DNA from: an uncultured Pelagibacteraceae bacterium
GTDB lineage: Bacteria; Pseudomonadota; Alphaproteobacteria; Pelagibacterales; Pelagibacteraceae
NCBI GenBank assembly: GCA_902604785.1
Contig: CACLAC010000001.1
Location: forward strand, 158,239 to 222,238
Length of the DNA: 64,000 nt
Direction of reading: 5' to 3'
Shown here: one piece after another, positions 43,595 through 51,553 of the stretch
Layout of the letters: every line of letters starts with the position of its first letter
How positions within the stretch are numbered: position 1 is the first letter of the stretch
Notes under the pieces: model-generated
Told to the model about the DNA's origin: nothing
What the model saw: the letters and a program-made list of their open reading frames with translations, nothing else
Databases searched by the model: none
Position numbers and translations under genes: made by a program

Positions 43595-43721
43595 AACACA
43601 ATATTTAGTATGTAGTATTCTTTATATAACATTATCTTGAAATCATAAATACTCATTAATAACAAGCTTTTTTTTTTGTTTTTTAACAATTTTTTAAAAA
43701 AATGTTTAAGAGTAATTACTA
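43595..43721. promoter_or_regulatory. A/T-rich divergent spacer between gcrA and the ABC-2 permease
   Basis: 127 bp with long T and A tracts (T10 near 43670; a T6A7 near-palindrome ACAATTTTTTAAAAAAATGT at about 43686–43705). It must hold both promoters, but no clear −35/−10 pair stands out. The palindromic tract could be an operator or simply A-tract DNA. Confidence 0.3.
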
Positions 43722-44534
43722 ATGGTTGAATTAGAAAATAAATATAAAATTGGTATACGTCGCTTTGGTTTAATTAACTGGGTAGGTGCCTTCAGTCTCT
43801 ATAAGAAAGAAGTATTGCGATTTATAATTGTATCGGGACAAACACTTTTAGGACCGATACTAACATCAATATTATTTTTAATTGTAATTTCTTTAGCAAT
43901 TGGAGATGAAAGATCTGATGTATTGGGGGTTCCATATATTGAGTTTCTAGCAAATGGTTTGATTATGATGCAGGTAATCCAACAAAGTTTTTCACATTCA
44001 AGTTCATCTCTAATGATGAGTAAGATGATGGGAACAATTGTTGATATAGTAAATAGCCCTTTATCAGCCGCAGAGGTAACGATTTCTTTAGTTCTTGCTT
44101 CAATAACAAGAGGATTGTGTATTGCTTTTATATCAACATTTATATTTGTATTATTTTTAGACTTAAGTATTCAGAGTTATTTTCTGTGGTTTTTATATCT
44201 GTTTCTTGCTGGTTTTTTCTTAGGCGCTGCAGGAATTATTGCTGGTCTTTATGCAGATAAATTTGATCAAATGGCAACAGTAACGAATTTTGTAATAGTG
44301 CCATTATCCTTTTTATCAGGCACATTTTATAGTATTGAAAAATTACCAGATATTTTAAAAAGTTTGAGTTATTACAATCCATTTTTTCATATGATTGATG
44401 GTTTTAGATATTCATTTATAGGTCAATCAGATGGTTCCATAAAATTTGGAATAATATTTTTACTAATTATATCTTTCACAACATGGTATATTTCTTTTTT
44501 ATTATATAGAAAAGGTTATAAAATTAAATCTTGA
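43722..44534 (+). CDS. ABC-2 type transporter permease
   Basis: A 270-aa integral membrane protein with about six transmembrane helices (near 25–55, 68–90, 110–140, 145–170, 175–200 and 238–262). It has the ABC-2 permease pattern, with NPFFHMIDGFRYSFIG near the end. The ATPase partner is not adjacent. In other alphaproteobacteria a similar permease lies by gcrA and argD. Substrate unknown. It overlaps argD by 4 bp. Confidence 0.87.
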   Translation: MVELENKYKIGIRRFGLINWVGAFSLYKKEVLRFIIVSGQTLLGPILTSILFLIVISLAIGDERSDVLGVPYIEFLANGLIMMQVIQQSFSHSSSSLMMSKMMGTIVDIVNSPLSAAEVTISLVLASITRGLCIAFISTFIFVLFLDLSIQSYFLWFLYLFLAGFFLGAAGIIAGLYADKFDQMATVTNFVIVPLSFLSGTFYSIEKLPDILKSLSYYNPFFHMIDGFRYSFIGQSDGSIKFGIIFLLIISFTTWYISFLLYRKGYKIKS

Positions 44535-45709
44535 TGATTAGCGCATTAGCAAAGAACTATAATAGAAGAAAATTAGCTTTTAAAAAAGGCAAGGGAAGTT
44601 TTTTATATTCAACTAATGGAAAAAAATATTTAGATTTTGTGCAAGGTATAGCTGTAAATTCTCTTGGGCATGCAAATCCATATTTAATTAAAGCAATCAA
44701 CAAACAATCTAAAAAAGTTTGGCATGTTTCTAATGCATTTAATATTCCCGAAGGTGAAAGACTTGCAAAAAGATTAACGCAAAAAACATTTGCTGATGCG
44801 GTAATATTTCAAAACAGTGGAGCAGAAGCAACAGAAGCAGCTATTAAAGTAGCAAGAAGATATTTTTATTCTATTGGCAAACCAAAAAAAAATAGAATTC
44901 TTTGTATTAAAAATTCTTTTCATGGAAGAACGATCGCAGCTATTAATGCAAGTGGTTCAAAAAAAATGACTGAAGGTTTTGGTCCTAAAGTAAATGGTTT
45001 TGACCACTTTAAATTTGGGGATCATAATGGACTGAAAAAAATGATTACTAATAAAACAGCAGCTGTTATGGTTGAGACCATAATGGGAGAGGGAGGCATA
45101 AAGGTAATTCCCGATTGGTGTTTAAGAGATTTAAGAAAAATTTGTAATAAAAAAAAAATACTTTTAATATTAGATGAGGTTCAATGTGGTATAGGAAGAT
45201 CTGGTAAATTTTTTGCTTTTGAGCATGCAAAAGTTAAGCCGGATATTGTGCCTATAGCCAAAGGAATAGGCGGAGGCTTTCCAATAGGTGCAGTTTTAAT
45301 GACAAAAAAGGTAGCATCTGGAATCGTGCCAGGTAGTCACGGCAGCACATACGCTGGATCACCTCTAGCAACAAGTGTTGCTAACGAAGTTTTAAATCAA
45401 ATCTTTAAAAAAGGTTTTCTTAAAAAAGTAGAAAAAATATCCAAATATTTTCACAATGAATTAAATAAAATCAAAGATGATCATAAAAAATTAATTAAAG
45501 AGGTTAGAGGAGTTGGATTATTAATAGGAATAAAACTTCATAATGATCAATCAAAATTTATTAAAAAGTTAGAGGACAATAAATTGCTTGTAATAAGAGC
45601 TGCAGAAAATGTAGTAAGAGTACTACCACCTCTAAATGTGAAAAAATCAGAAATAGATCTTGCAATTAAAATTATAAGAAAAGTTTGTAATGAATTTAAT
45701 GAAAAATGA
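44531..45709 (+). CDS. argD: Acetylornithine aminotransferase ArgD
   Basis: PLP enzyme forming N-acetylornithine in arginine synthesis; the class III aminotransferase may also serve DapC. The 392-aa protein has the PLP-phosphate region SGAEATEAAIKVAR near 96–109, LDEVQCGIGRSGKFFAFE near 215–232 and the PLP lysine in AKGIGGGFPIG near 242–252. It is followed by argF with a 4-bp overlap. Confidence 0.93.
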   Translation: MMISALAKNYNRRKLAFKKGKGSFLYSTNGKKYLDFVQGIAVNSLGHANPYLIKAINKQSKKVWHVSNAFNIPEGERLAKRLTQKTFADAVIFQNSGAEATEAAIKVARRYFYSIGKPKKNRILCIKNSFHGRTIAAINASGSKKMTEGFGPKVNGFDHFKFGDHNGLKKMITNKTAAVMVETIMGEGGIKVIPDWCLRDLRKICNKKKILLILDEVQCGIGRSGKFFAFEHAKVKPDIVPIAKGIGGGFPIGAVLMTKKVASGIVPGSHGSTYAGSPLATSVANEVLNQIFKKGFLKKVEKISKYFHNELNKIKDDHKKLIKEVRGVGLLIGIKLHNDQSKFIKKLEDNKLLVIRAAENVVRVLPPLNVKKSEIDLAIKIIRKVCNEFNEK

Positions 45710-46635
45710 AAAACTTTATTAATTTAAAAGATATTTTGGCTAAAGATTTAAGAAAAATCTTAGATGATGCGAAAAAAAGAAAAAATAAAAGAAAAAAACT
45801 AAGTACACTTGATGCTGATAAAGATCGGCCATTAAAAGGAAAATTACTTATTCAAATGTATGAAAAACAAAGTTCCCGAACTCGTCTTAGCTTTCATATT
45901 GCTATTAATCAACTTGGAGCTGGAACAGTAACTGTTAAAGCGAATGAATTACACCTAGGAAAAGGTGGTGAAAGTATAGCAGACACAGCAAAAATTTTAT
46001 CAACTTACGGAGATGGATTTATGCTTAGAACAGGTAGCGATAAAAAAATAGAAGATTTCAGCAAAAATTTAACTATTCCTATAATAAATTTATTAAGCCC
46101 AAGTTCTCATCCTTGCCAGGTACTTTCAGATGTATTTACCGTTGAAGAAATAAAGAAAAAGCCAATATCAAAATTGAATATCACATGGATAGGAGATTCT
46201 AATAATGTACTTAACTCTTTAATAGCTACATCGGTTAAATTTAAATTTAAATTAAATATAGGTTGTCCCAAGAATTATAGACCACCCAAGTTTGTTATGG
46301 ATTGGGTTAAAAAAAATAAAAGAAGTATTAACATTTTTAATGATCCAAAAAAAGCGGTAAAAAATGCAGATGTTATTTTTTCTGATAAAGTAGTTTCTTT
46401 AAATGATAAAGTAAATAAGTCAAAAAAAATAAAAGATTTTAAAAATTATAGAATTAATACAAGTTTAATTAAGTATGCAAAAAAGGATGTAATATTTTTA
46501 CATTGTCTACCAAGAGGCAATGAAGTTTCAGAAGATGTTTTTTTAGGAAAGAAATCTAGAGTCTGGCAACAAGCTCTAAATAGAGTTCATGTTCAAAAAA
46601 GTATTTTATTATATTGTTTTGGAAAACTAAGGTAG
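45706..46635 (+). CDS. argF: Ornithine carbamoyltransferase ArgF
   Basis: Makes citrulline from ornithine and carbamoyl phosphate. The 309-aa protein has the carbamoyl-phosphate loop SSRTR (56–60), where many enzymes read STRTR, the HPCQ motif (SSHPCQVLSD near 131–140) and the ornithine loop HCLPR near 265–269. It is in an operon with argD and ends convergently with the cytochrome gene (9-bp overlap). Confidence 0.95.
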   Translation: MKNFINLKDILAKDLRKILDDAKKRKNKRKKLSTLDADKDRPLKGKLLIQMYEKQSSRTRLSFHIAINQLGAGTVTVKANELHLGKGGESIADTAKILSTYGDGFMLRTGSDKKIEDFSKNLTIPIINLLSPSSHPCQVLSDVFTVEEIKKKPISKLNITWIGDSNNVLNSLIATSVKFKFKLNIGCPKNYRPPKFVMDWVKKNKRSINIFNDPKKAVKNADVIFSDKVVSLNDKVNKSKKIKDFKNYRINTSLIKYAKKDVIFLHCLPRGNEVSEDVFLGKKSRVWQQALNRVHVQKSILLYCFGKLR

Positions 46636-47157
46636 TGGTAATGGATTATCCGAATTTTGATTCATAAAAAGAATTACTGAAGCTCTATCTTTTTCTTTTT
46701 TTAATCCAGCAAATGCCATCTTTGTACCTTTAATATAAGATTGAGGTTTTATTAAAAATCCATTCATTTCTTCAAATGTCCAAGATTTTCCATAAGCAAC
46801 AAAAGCTTTAGAATATTTATAGTCTCCTAGCGCAGCAATGTTTCTTCCAATAACACTATAAAGCGCTGGTCCAATTTTATTTTTTCCACCTTCTTTAATA
46901 GAGTGGCATGCAGAGCATTTTTTCCATATTTTTTTACCATGATCTAAATCTCCCATAGCTAATAATGCTGCAATATCAACAAGTTGAACTGCTCCAGAGT
47001 CTTCTTTAGAACTAGCAGTTGAAACTTCTACTTTATATGCGCTAGTATTAGGTTTTTCGACATGAAAAACTATATCTGAAATTTTGCCAATTCCAAAAAC
47101 TACCAAAAATACAACAAGAACTGCTGCTATTATTTTATTTATCTCAAAGGAATCCAT
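46627..47157 (-). CDS. Membrane-anchored class I cytochrome c
   Basis: A 176-aa c-type cytochrome: N-terminal uncleaved transmembrane anchor (about 9–28), periplasmic linker, heme site CSACH (81–85) and probable axial Met in GTKMAFAG (M147). The form matches the CycM/c552-like membrane cytochromes that carry electrons from the bc1 complex to cytochrome oxidase in alphaproteobacteria. No respiratory genes are adjacent. Confidence 0.9.
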   Translation of the reverse strand: MDSFEINKIIAAVLVVFLVVFGIGKISDIVFHVEKPNTSAYKVEVSTASSKEDSGAVQLVDIAALLAMGDLDHGKKIWKKCSACHSIKEGGKNKIGPALYSVIGRNIAALGDYKYSKAFVAYGKSWTFEEMNGFLIKPQSYIKGTKMAFAGLKKEKDRASVILFMNQNSDNPLPLP

Positions 47158-47223
47158 GGTTTTTTATTATTATGGTCGTATAACATGATAAACAAAAAAA
47201 ATACTAAATTTAATTTTAATTAT

Positions 47224-47240
47224 TGCGTCTGAAAGACGCA
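47224..47240. promoter_or_regulatory. Palindrome/hairpin upstream of kdsB
   Basis: TGCGTCT-GAA-AGACGCA forms a 7-bp perfect stem with a 3-nt loop, 15 bp before the kdsB ATG, in an otherwise A/T-rich divergent spacer. It could be an operator or a leader hairpin. There is no T-run, so it is not a typical terminator. Confidence 0.45.
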
Positions 47241-47255
47241 TAAAAGCTTAGATTT

Positions 47256-47996
47256 ATGTCTAAAACAATAATTTTAATACCCTCTAGGCTTGCAGCAACA
47301 AGATTACCTAACAAGCCTCTTTTAAAAATTAATGACATATCAATTATTAATCATGTTTATCTGAAAGCAATATCTTCAAAGATAGGAGATGTTTTTGTTG
47401 CAACTGGCGATAAGGAGATTTTTGAAGAAGTTAGAAAAATAGATGGCAAATGTGTGTTAACAGAAAAAGAACATCAGACAGGAACTGACAGAATTTTTGA
47501 AGCTTACCAGAAATTAGGAATAAAAGATGTTGATTATATAATTAATTTACAAGGGGATGAACCAATGATTGATATTGAGGATATTAAAAATCTAAACAAC
47601 AGTGCTATAAAAAATAAATCTGAAATTGCAACTTTAGCATGCAAAATAAAAGATAAACAAATTTTTAATAAAAGTAATGTAGTTAAGGTAATTACAGATG
47701 AAAAAATTTCAATGGAAAAAATGTCCAGAGCAAATATTTTTTCAAGAGTAGTTTCATCTAATGATAATTCAAATATCTATCATCATATTGGCATTTATAT
47801 ATATAAAGTTTCAATATTAGAAAAATTTGTTAATTTAAAACAAACCAAAAATGAAATAGATCAAAGACTGGAACAATTAAGAGCATTTGATAATAATATA
47901 GAAATTAATGTGATTTTAGCAAATTCTTCTCCCATAGGTGTAGATACAGAAGAGGATTTTCTAGAATTAAAAAAAATAATGAATTATAAGAATTAA
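47256..47996 (+). CDS. kdsB: 3-deoxy-manno-octulosonate cytidylyltransferase KdsB
   Basis: Activates Kdo as CMP-Kdo for LPS. The 246-aa nucleotidyltransferase has IPSRLAATRLPNKPL (about 8–22), the QTGTDRIFEA motif near 74–83 and NLQGDEPMI near 98–106. Divergent from the cytochrome gene; pheA follows after 4 bp. Confidence 0.95.
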   Translation: MSKTIILIPSRLAATRLPNKPLLKINDISIINHVYLKAISSKIGDVFVATGDKEIFEEVRKIDGKCVLTEKEHQTGTDRIFEAYQKLGIKDVDYIINLQGDEPMIDIEDIKNLNNSAIKNKSEIATLACKIKDKQIFNKSNVVKVITDEKISMEKMSRANIFSRVVSSNDNSNIYHHIGIYIYKVSILEKFVNLKQTKNEIDQRLEQLRAFDNNIEINVILANSSPIGVDTEEDFLELKKIMNYKN

Positions 47997-48000
47997 AATT

Positions 48001-48828
48001 ATGAAAATAGCTTATCAAGGCATACCAGGAAGTTATAGTGAAAGTTGTGCAAAAAAAATGTATCCTGATTGTGAAACAATATCTTGTAAAACATTTGATG
48101 AATGTTTTGAAAAAGCAAGTCAAGATAATACTGTAAGAAGTATTATACCTGAGTCAAATAAAACAACAGGCAATATAGGGGTTGAATATTTAATATTTAA
48201 ATACAGATTGAATATTTATGCAGAACATTTTTTTCCAATAAGGCATAATTTATTAGGACTGAATGAATCAAATTTAAACGATATAAAAGATGTGTATTCT
48301 CACGCTCAAGCTTTAAGCCAATCATCTAATTTTATTAAAAAAAATAATTTAAATGAGAATGTTAGAGCAGATACAGCTGGTTCAGCAAAATATATATCAG
48401 ATACTAAAAATAAAACTAAAGCAGCTATTGCATCCGAACTTAGTGCTGATATTTATAATCTTAAAATCCTAAAAAAAGATATTCAAAATGAAAAAAATAA
48501 TGTCACTAGATTTTTATTAATGGGTAAAGAAGTCTATCAACCAGAATTAAAAAAAGAGAATTATATCACTTCTTTTTTGTTTAAACTTAAGAGCAAACCA
48601 GCTGCTCTATATTCAGCACTTTCAGGATTTGCTATTAATGGTGTAAATATGACAAAACTTCAGAGTTTTCCTGAACAAAACTCGTTTTCTTCATTTTTCT
48701 TTTTATGTGATATTGAGGGACATATAGAGGATAAAAAAATTAAAAATTCTCTAGAAGAGCTAGGTCTTCATTGCGAAGATATGCACGTACTAGGTGTTTT
48801 TATTTCAGATAAATTTAGACAAAAATAA
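48001..48828 (+). CDS. pheA: Prephenate dehydratase PheA (monofunctional)
   Basis: Converts prephenate to phenylpyruvate. The 275-aa protein has a catalytic domain (IAYQGIPGSYSESCA start; the NVTRFLLMG motif near 167–175, containing the catalytic TRF) and a C-terminal ACT domain (about 185–270, KSKPAALYSALSGFAINGVNM) for phenylalanine feedback. There is no chorismate mutase domain. Confidence 0.94.
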   Translation: MKIAYQGIPGSYSESCAKKMYPDCETISCKTFDECFEKASQDNTVRSIIPESNKTTGNIGVEYLIFKYRLNIYAEHFFPIRHNLLGLNESNLNDIKDVYSHAQALSQSSNFIKKNNLNENVRADTAGSAKYISDTKNKTKAAIASELSADIYNLKILKKDIQNEKNNVTRFLLMGKEVYQPELKKENYITSFLFKLKSKPAALYSALSGFAINGVNMTKLQSFPEQNSFSSFFFLCDIEGHIEDKKIKNSLEELGLHCEDMHVLGVFISDKFRQK

Positions 48829-48840
48829 TTCTTAAGTTTA

Positions 48841-48870
48841 TTGTAGATTAGAAAATATTATTGATATAAT
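48841..48870 (+). promoter_or_regulatory. Promoter of the SRP RNA gene
   Basis: A perfect TATAAT at 48865–48870, preceded after 18 bp by TTGTAG (48841–48846). The first G of the RNA (48877) lies 7 bp downstream of the −10, the expected start distance. Confidence 0.55.
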
Positions 48871-48876
48871 AAATCT

Positions 48877-48965
48877 GGGGGCCAATCAGGTGGAGTTACC
48901 ATAAACTCCCCCAGGCTTGAAAAAGAGCAAGGGTAATGAGTATTTTCCAGGTTGGTTGGTCTCCT
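48877..48965 (+). ncRNA. ffs: Signal recognition particle small RNA (4.5S type)
   Basis: The RNA folds as a long hairpin: the 5' arm GGGGGCCAATCAGG pairs with the 3' arm CCAGGTTGGTTGG. The apical part matches the Ffh-binding loop pattern (CCAGGC…GAAAAAGAGCAAGGGTAA), close to the alphaproteobacterial form with its conserved AGCAA/GGTAA. It lies directly upstream of dnaX, the usual place in proteobacteria. Ends are approximate. Confidence 0.88.
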
Positions 48966-48971
48966 TAAATA

Positions 48972-50624
48972 ATGACAAACACTTCAACAGTATTGGCTTT
49001 AAAGTATAGACCTCAAACTTTTAAAGATTTGATAGGTCAAGAGGTAATTGCTGAAACGATATATAATTCTATAAAGCATAATAAATCGGCAAACGCTTTC
49101 TTATTTACTGGAATCAGAGGAGTAGGAAAAACAACTATTGCTAGGATTGTTGCAAAATCTTTAAATTGCGAAAATGGTATAGACAAATTATGTGAAGATA
49201 ATTTTTGTATCCATTGTAAATCAATAATTAATTCAAATCACATAGATGTTTTAGAAATGGATGCGGCTAGCAAGACAGGAGTTGACGATGTAAGAGATTT
49301 AATCGACTTTTCCAGATACGGCCCAACATCTGCTAAATATAAAATATTTATTATAGATGAAGTTCACATGCTTAGTAAGCAAGCATTTAACGCACTATTA
49401 AAAACTTTAGAAGAACCACCAGAGTATTTAAAATTTATTTTTGCCACAACTGAAATAAAAAAAATACCAATCACAGTAGTTTCAAGATGTCAAAGATTTG
49501 ATCTATCAAGGATAAAAACAGAAAAATTATTTCGATATATTAAAAAAATTTCTGAACGAGAAAATGGAAAAATAAGTGATGATGCTATAAAATTAATAGT
49601 TAAAATTTCAGAAGGTTCTGTAAGAGACGCCCTATCTTTGCTAGACCGTGGACTTGTGAATAACTCAGAGGGTGAAGAGTTAAATTTAAAAAAAGCACAA
49701 AAAATTTATGGCTATTTTGATAAAAGTTCTTTGATTGAATTATTTAATAATTTATTTAAAGGAGAAGAAGATAAAGTTATTGATATTTATAGGAAAATAT
49801 ACGAGGCAGGTGTTGAGCCAAAGATATTTTTAAATGATTTTTTAGAAATTTTATATCTTATAAAAAATATTTCATCAATTAAACTAGATGGAACTAATTT
49901 TTCACTAAATGATGAGGAATTTAATGAAATTAATAAGATTTCAAAACAAATAGATTCAAAAGATATAATTTTATTTTGGCAATTTACAATAGAAACAATA
50001 AATGAATTAGAAATTGTTTCAAATCCAAATTTATCAATAGAAATGTTTTTAGTTAGATTAATGTATCTAAAAGATTATAATAAAAAATCGAATAAAGACT
50101 CAATGATAGTAAATAATGATAACGTAAATGAGTTAAGTAAAGAAAAACAAACTTCATTAAATTACAAAATTGTTGATCAAATTAAAAATATCACTCAGCA
50201 AGATGAGTCAAAACCAAAAATAAAATCTAAAGAAACTACTAGTAAATTATCTATAAATAGTTTTGAAGAGTTAATTGAATTCTGTATTAAAAAAAAGGAA
50301 ATCAAATTAAAGTACGAATTAGAATTTAATGTTAATCTTGTAACTTTTATAGAAGGAAGAATCGAAATAGCTTTTAATGAAAATTTAGATAAAAACTTTA
50401 TAAAAGAATTATCCAATAAGTTATATGAATGGACAAATAAAAGATGGATTATTTCACTAACTAAAAAAAAAGGATTAATTACAAAAAGAGAAGAAGAAAA
50501 AATTAATAAAGATAAAGTTTTCGAAAATGTTAAAAAAAGTAAAGTTTATAATAAAGTTTTAGAAATTTTACCCGACTCGGAATTGATAGAATTTAAAATA
50601 AATGAAAGTGAAAAAAATGACTGA
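48972..50624 (+). CDS. dnaX: DNA polymerase III subunits gamma/tau DnaX
   Basis: Clamp-loader ATPase, 550 aa. Walker A GIRGVGKTT (47–55), a four-cysteine Zn module (C66 through C82, near CENGIDKLCEDNFCIHC), DEVHML (Walker B near 131) and SRC sensor (TVVSRCQRF near 171–179). The C-terminal half is Lys/Glu-rich and would be the tau extension. It begins 6 nt after the SRP RNA. Confidence 0.94.
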   Translation: MTNTSTVLALKYRPQTFKDLIGQEVIAETIYNSIKHNKSANAFLFTGIRGVGKTTIARIVAKSLNCENGIDKLCEDNFCIHCKSIINSNHIDVLEMDAASKTGVDDVRDLIDFSRYGPTSAKYKIFIIDEVHMLSKQAFNALLKTLEEPPEYLKFIFATTEIKKIPITVVSRCQRFDLSRIKTEKLFRYIKKISERENGKISDDAIKLIVKISEGSVRDALSLLDRGLVNNSEGEELNLKKAQKIYGYFDKSSLIELFNNLFKGEEDKVIDIYRKIYEAGVEPKIFLNDFLEILYLIKNISSIKLDGTNFSLNDEEFNEINKISKQIDSKDIILFWQFTIETINELEIVSNPNLSIEMFLVRLMYLKDYNKKSNKDSMIVNNDNVNELSKEKQTSLNYKIVDQIKNITQQDESKPKIKSKETTSKLSINSFEELIEFCIKKKEIKLKYELEFNVNLVTFIEGRIEIAFNENLDKNFIKELSNKLYEWTNKRWIISLTKKKGLITKREEEKINKDKVFENVKKSKVYNKVLEILPDSELIEFKINESEKND

Positions 50625-50934
50625 TTTTAGTAAAATATTAGAAAAAGCTAAAGAAGTAGAAGCCAAAATGAAAGAGAGTCAGGAAAAAATTAAAAAAATA
50701 GAGGTAATAGGTGTATCTGGAGGTGGTGCTGTAAAAGTAACTTTGAATGGCGATGGCGACATGATTAATTTAGATCTTAGTGATGAAGTGATAAAAGAAG
50801 AGAAAGGTATTATTGTTGATTTAATAAGAGCTGCACATTCAAATGCAAAAAACCAACTGAAATCAAAAACTTCTGATGAAATTTCCAAGGCAACAGGTGC
50901 TTTTGGCATTCCAGGATTTAAATGGCCACTTTGA
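50617..50934 (+). CDS. ebfC: YbaB/EbfC-family nucleoid-associated protein
   Basis: A small DNA-binding protein encoded between dnaX and recR. A start at 50617 gives 105 aa (MTDFSKILEKAKEVEAKMKE) and overlaps the dnaX stop by 8 bp; a longer frame from 50602 adds MKVKK. It shows the family helix–beta–helix form with VIGVSGGGAVKVTLNGDGD and the final GIPGFKWPL. The dnaX–ebfC–recR order is widely conserved. Confidence 0.93.
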   Translation: MTDFSKILEKAKEVEAKMKESQEKIKKIEVIGVSGGGAVKVTLNGDGDMINLDLSDEVIKEEKGIIVDLIRAAHSNAKNQLKSKTSDEISKATGAFGIPGFKWPL

Positions 50935-50938
50935 TTAA

Positions 50939-51553
50939 ATGCAGAATATTTCAGAAATAAATAATTTAATTAAACTCATTTCTAAATTACCTGGATTAGG
51001 ACCAAAATCTGCTAAAAGAATAATCTTAAAGTTAATTAATAATCGTCAAGAACTAATGAAACCTTTGGCTCAAACATTAAGTGAAACATATAAAAATGTA
51101 GCTAGATGCAAAAATTGTGGTTCTTTAAAATCAAATAATTCAAATTGTGAAAATTGCCAAAATAGCTCAAAAAAATATAATAAAATTTGTGTTGTAGAAA
51201 ATATAGCCGATCAATGGACAATTGAAAGCTCAAGTATTTTTAAAGGTTATTTTCATATACTTGGAGGAACATTATCTAATTCAAATTCACAAAGAAAAGA
51301 AGATTTGCTTTTAGACTCATTAATTGAAAGAGTAAAAAAAAACAATATAGACGAAGTTATTTTGGCAACCAGTGCTACAGTAGAAGGTCAAACTACAGCA
51401 TTTTATATTCAGGACAGTTTAAAAAATATTAATATTAAAATTTCAAAACTAGCACAAGGTTTGCCTGTGGGTGGAGAAATTGAGAGCTTAGATGATGGTA
51501 CTTTAATTTCTGCATTCAAAAATAGAAAGGGACTAAATTCTGAGTCAGATTGA
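50939..51553 (+). CDS. recR: Recombination protein RecR
   Basis: Forms a DNA-binding ring that, with RecF/RecO, loads RecA. The 204-aa protein has the helix-hairpin-helix LPGLGPKSAKRI (near 15–26), the Zn finger CKNCGSLKSNNSNCENC (58–74), and a Toprim domain (VVENIADQWTIE near 82–93; PVGGEIESLDDGTL). It converges with glcB, overlapping by 9 bp. Confidence 0.95.
   Translation: MQNISEINNLIKLISKLPGLGPKSAKRIILKLINNRQELMKPLAQTLSETYKNVARCKNCGSLKSNNSNCENCQNSSKKYNKICVVENIADQWTIESSSIFKGYFHILGGTLSNSNSQRKEDLLLDSLIERVKKNNIDEVILATSATVEGQTTAFYIQDSLKNINIKISKLAQGLPVGGEIESLDDGTLISAFKNRKGLNSESD

Noticed and set aside
13043..48915. Similarity between the infA hairpin and the C/G runs in the SRP RNA
   Set aside because: Both contain CCCCC/GGGGG, but the SRP RNA matches the Ffh-binding consensus and its stem sequence is otherwise different.
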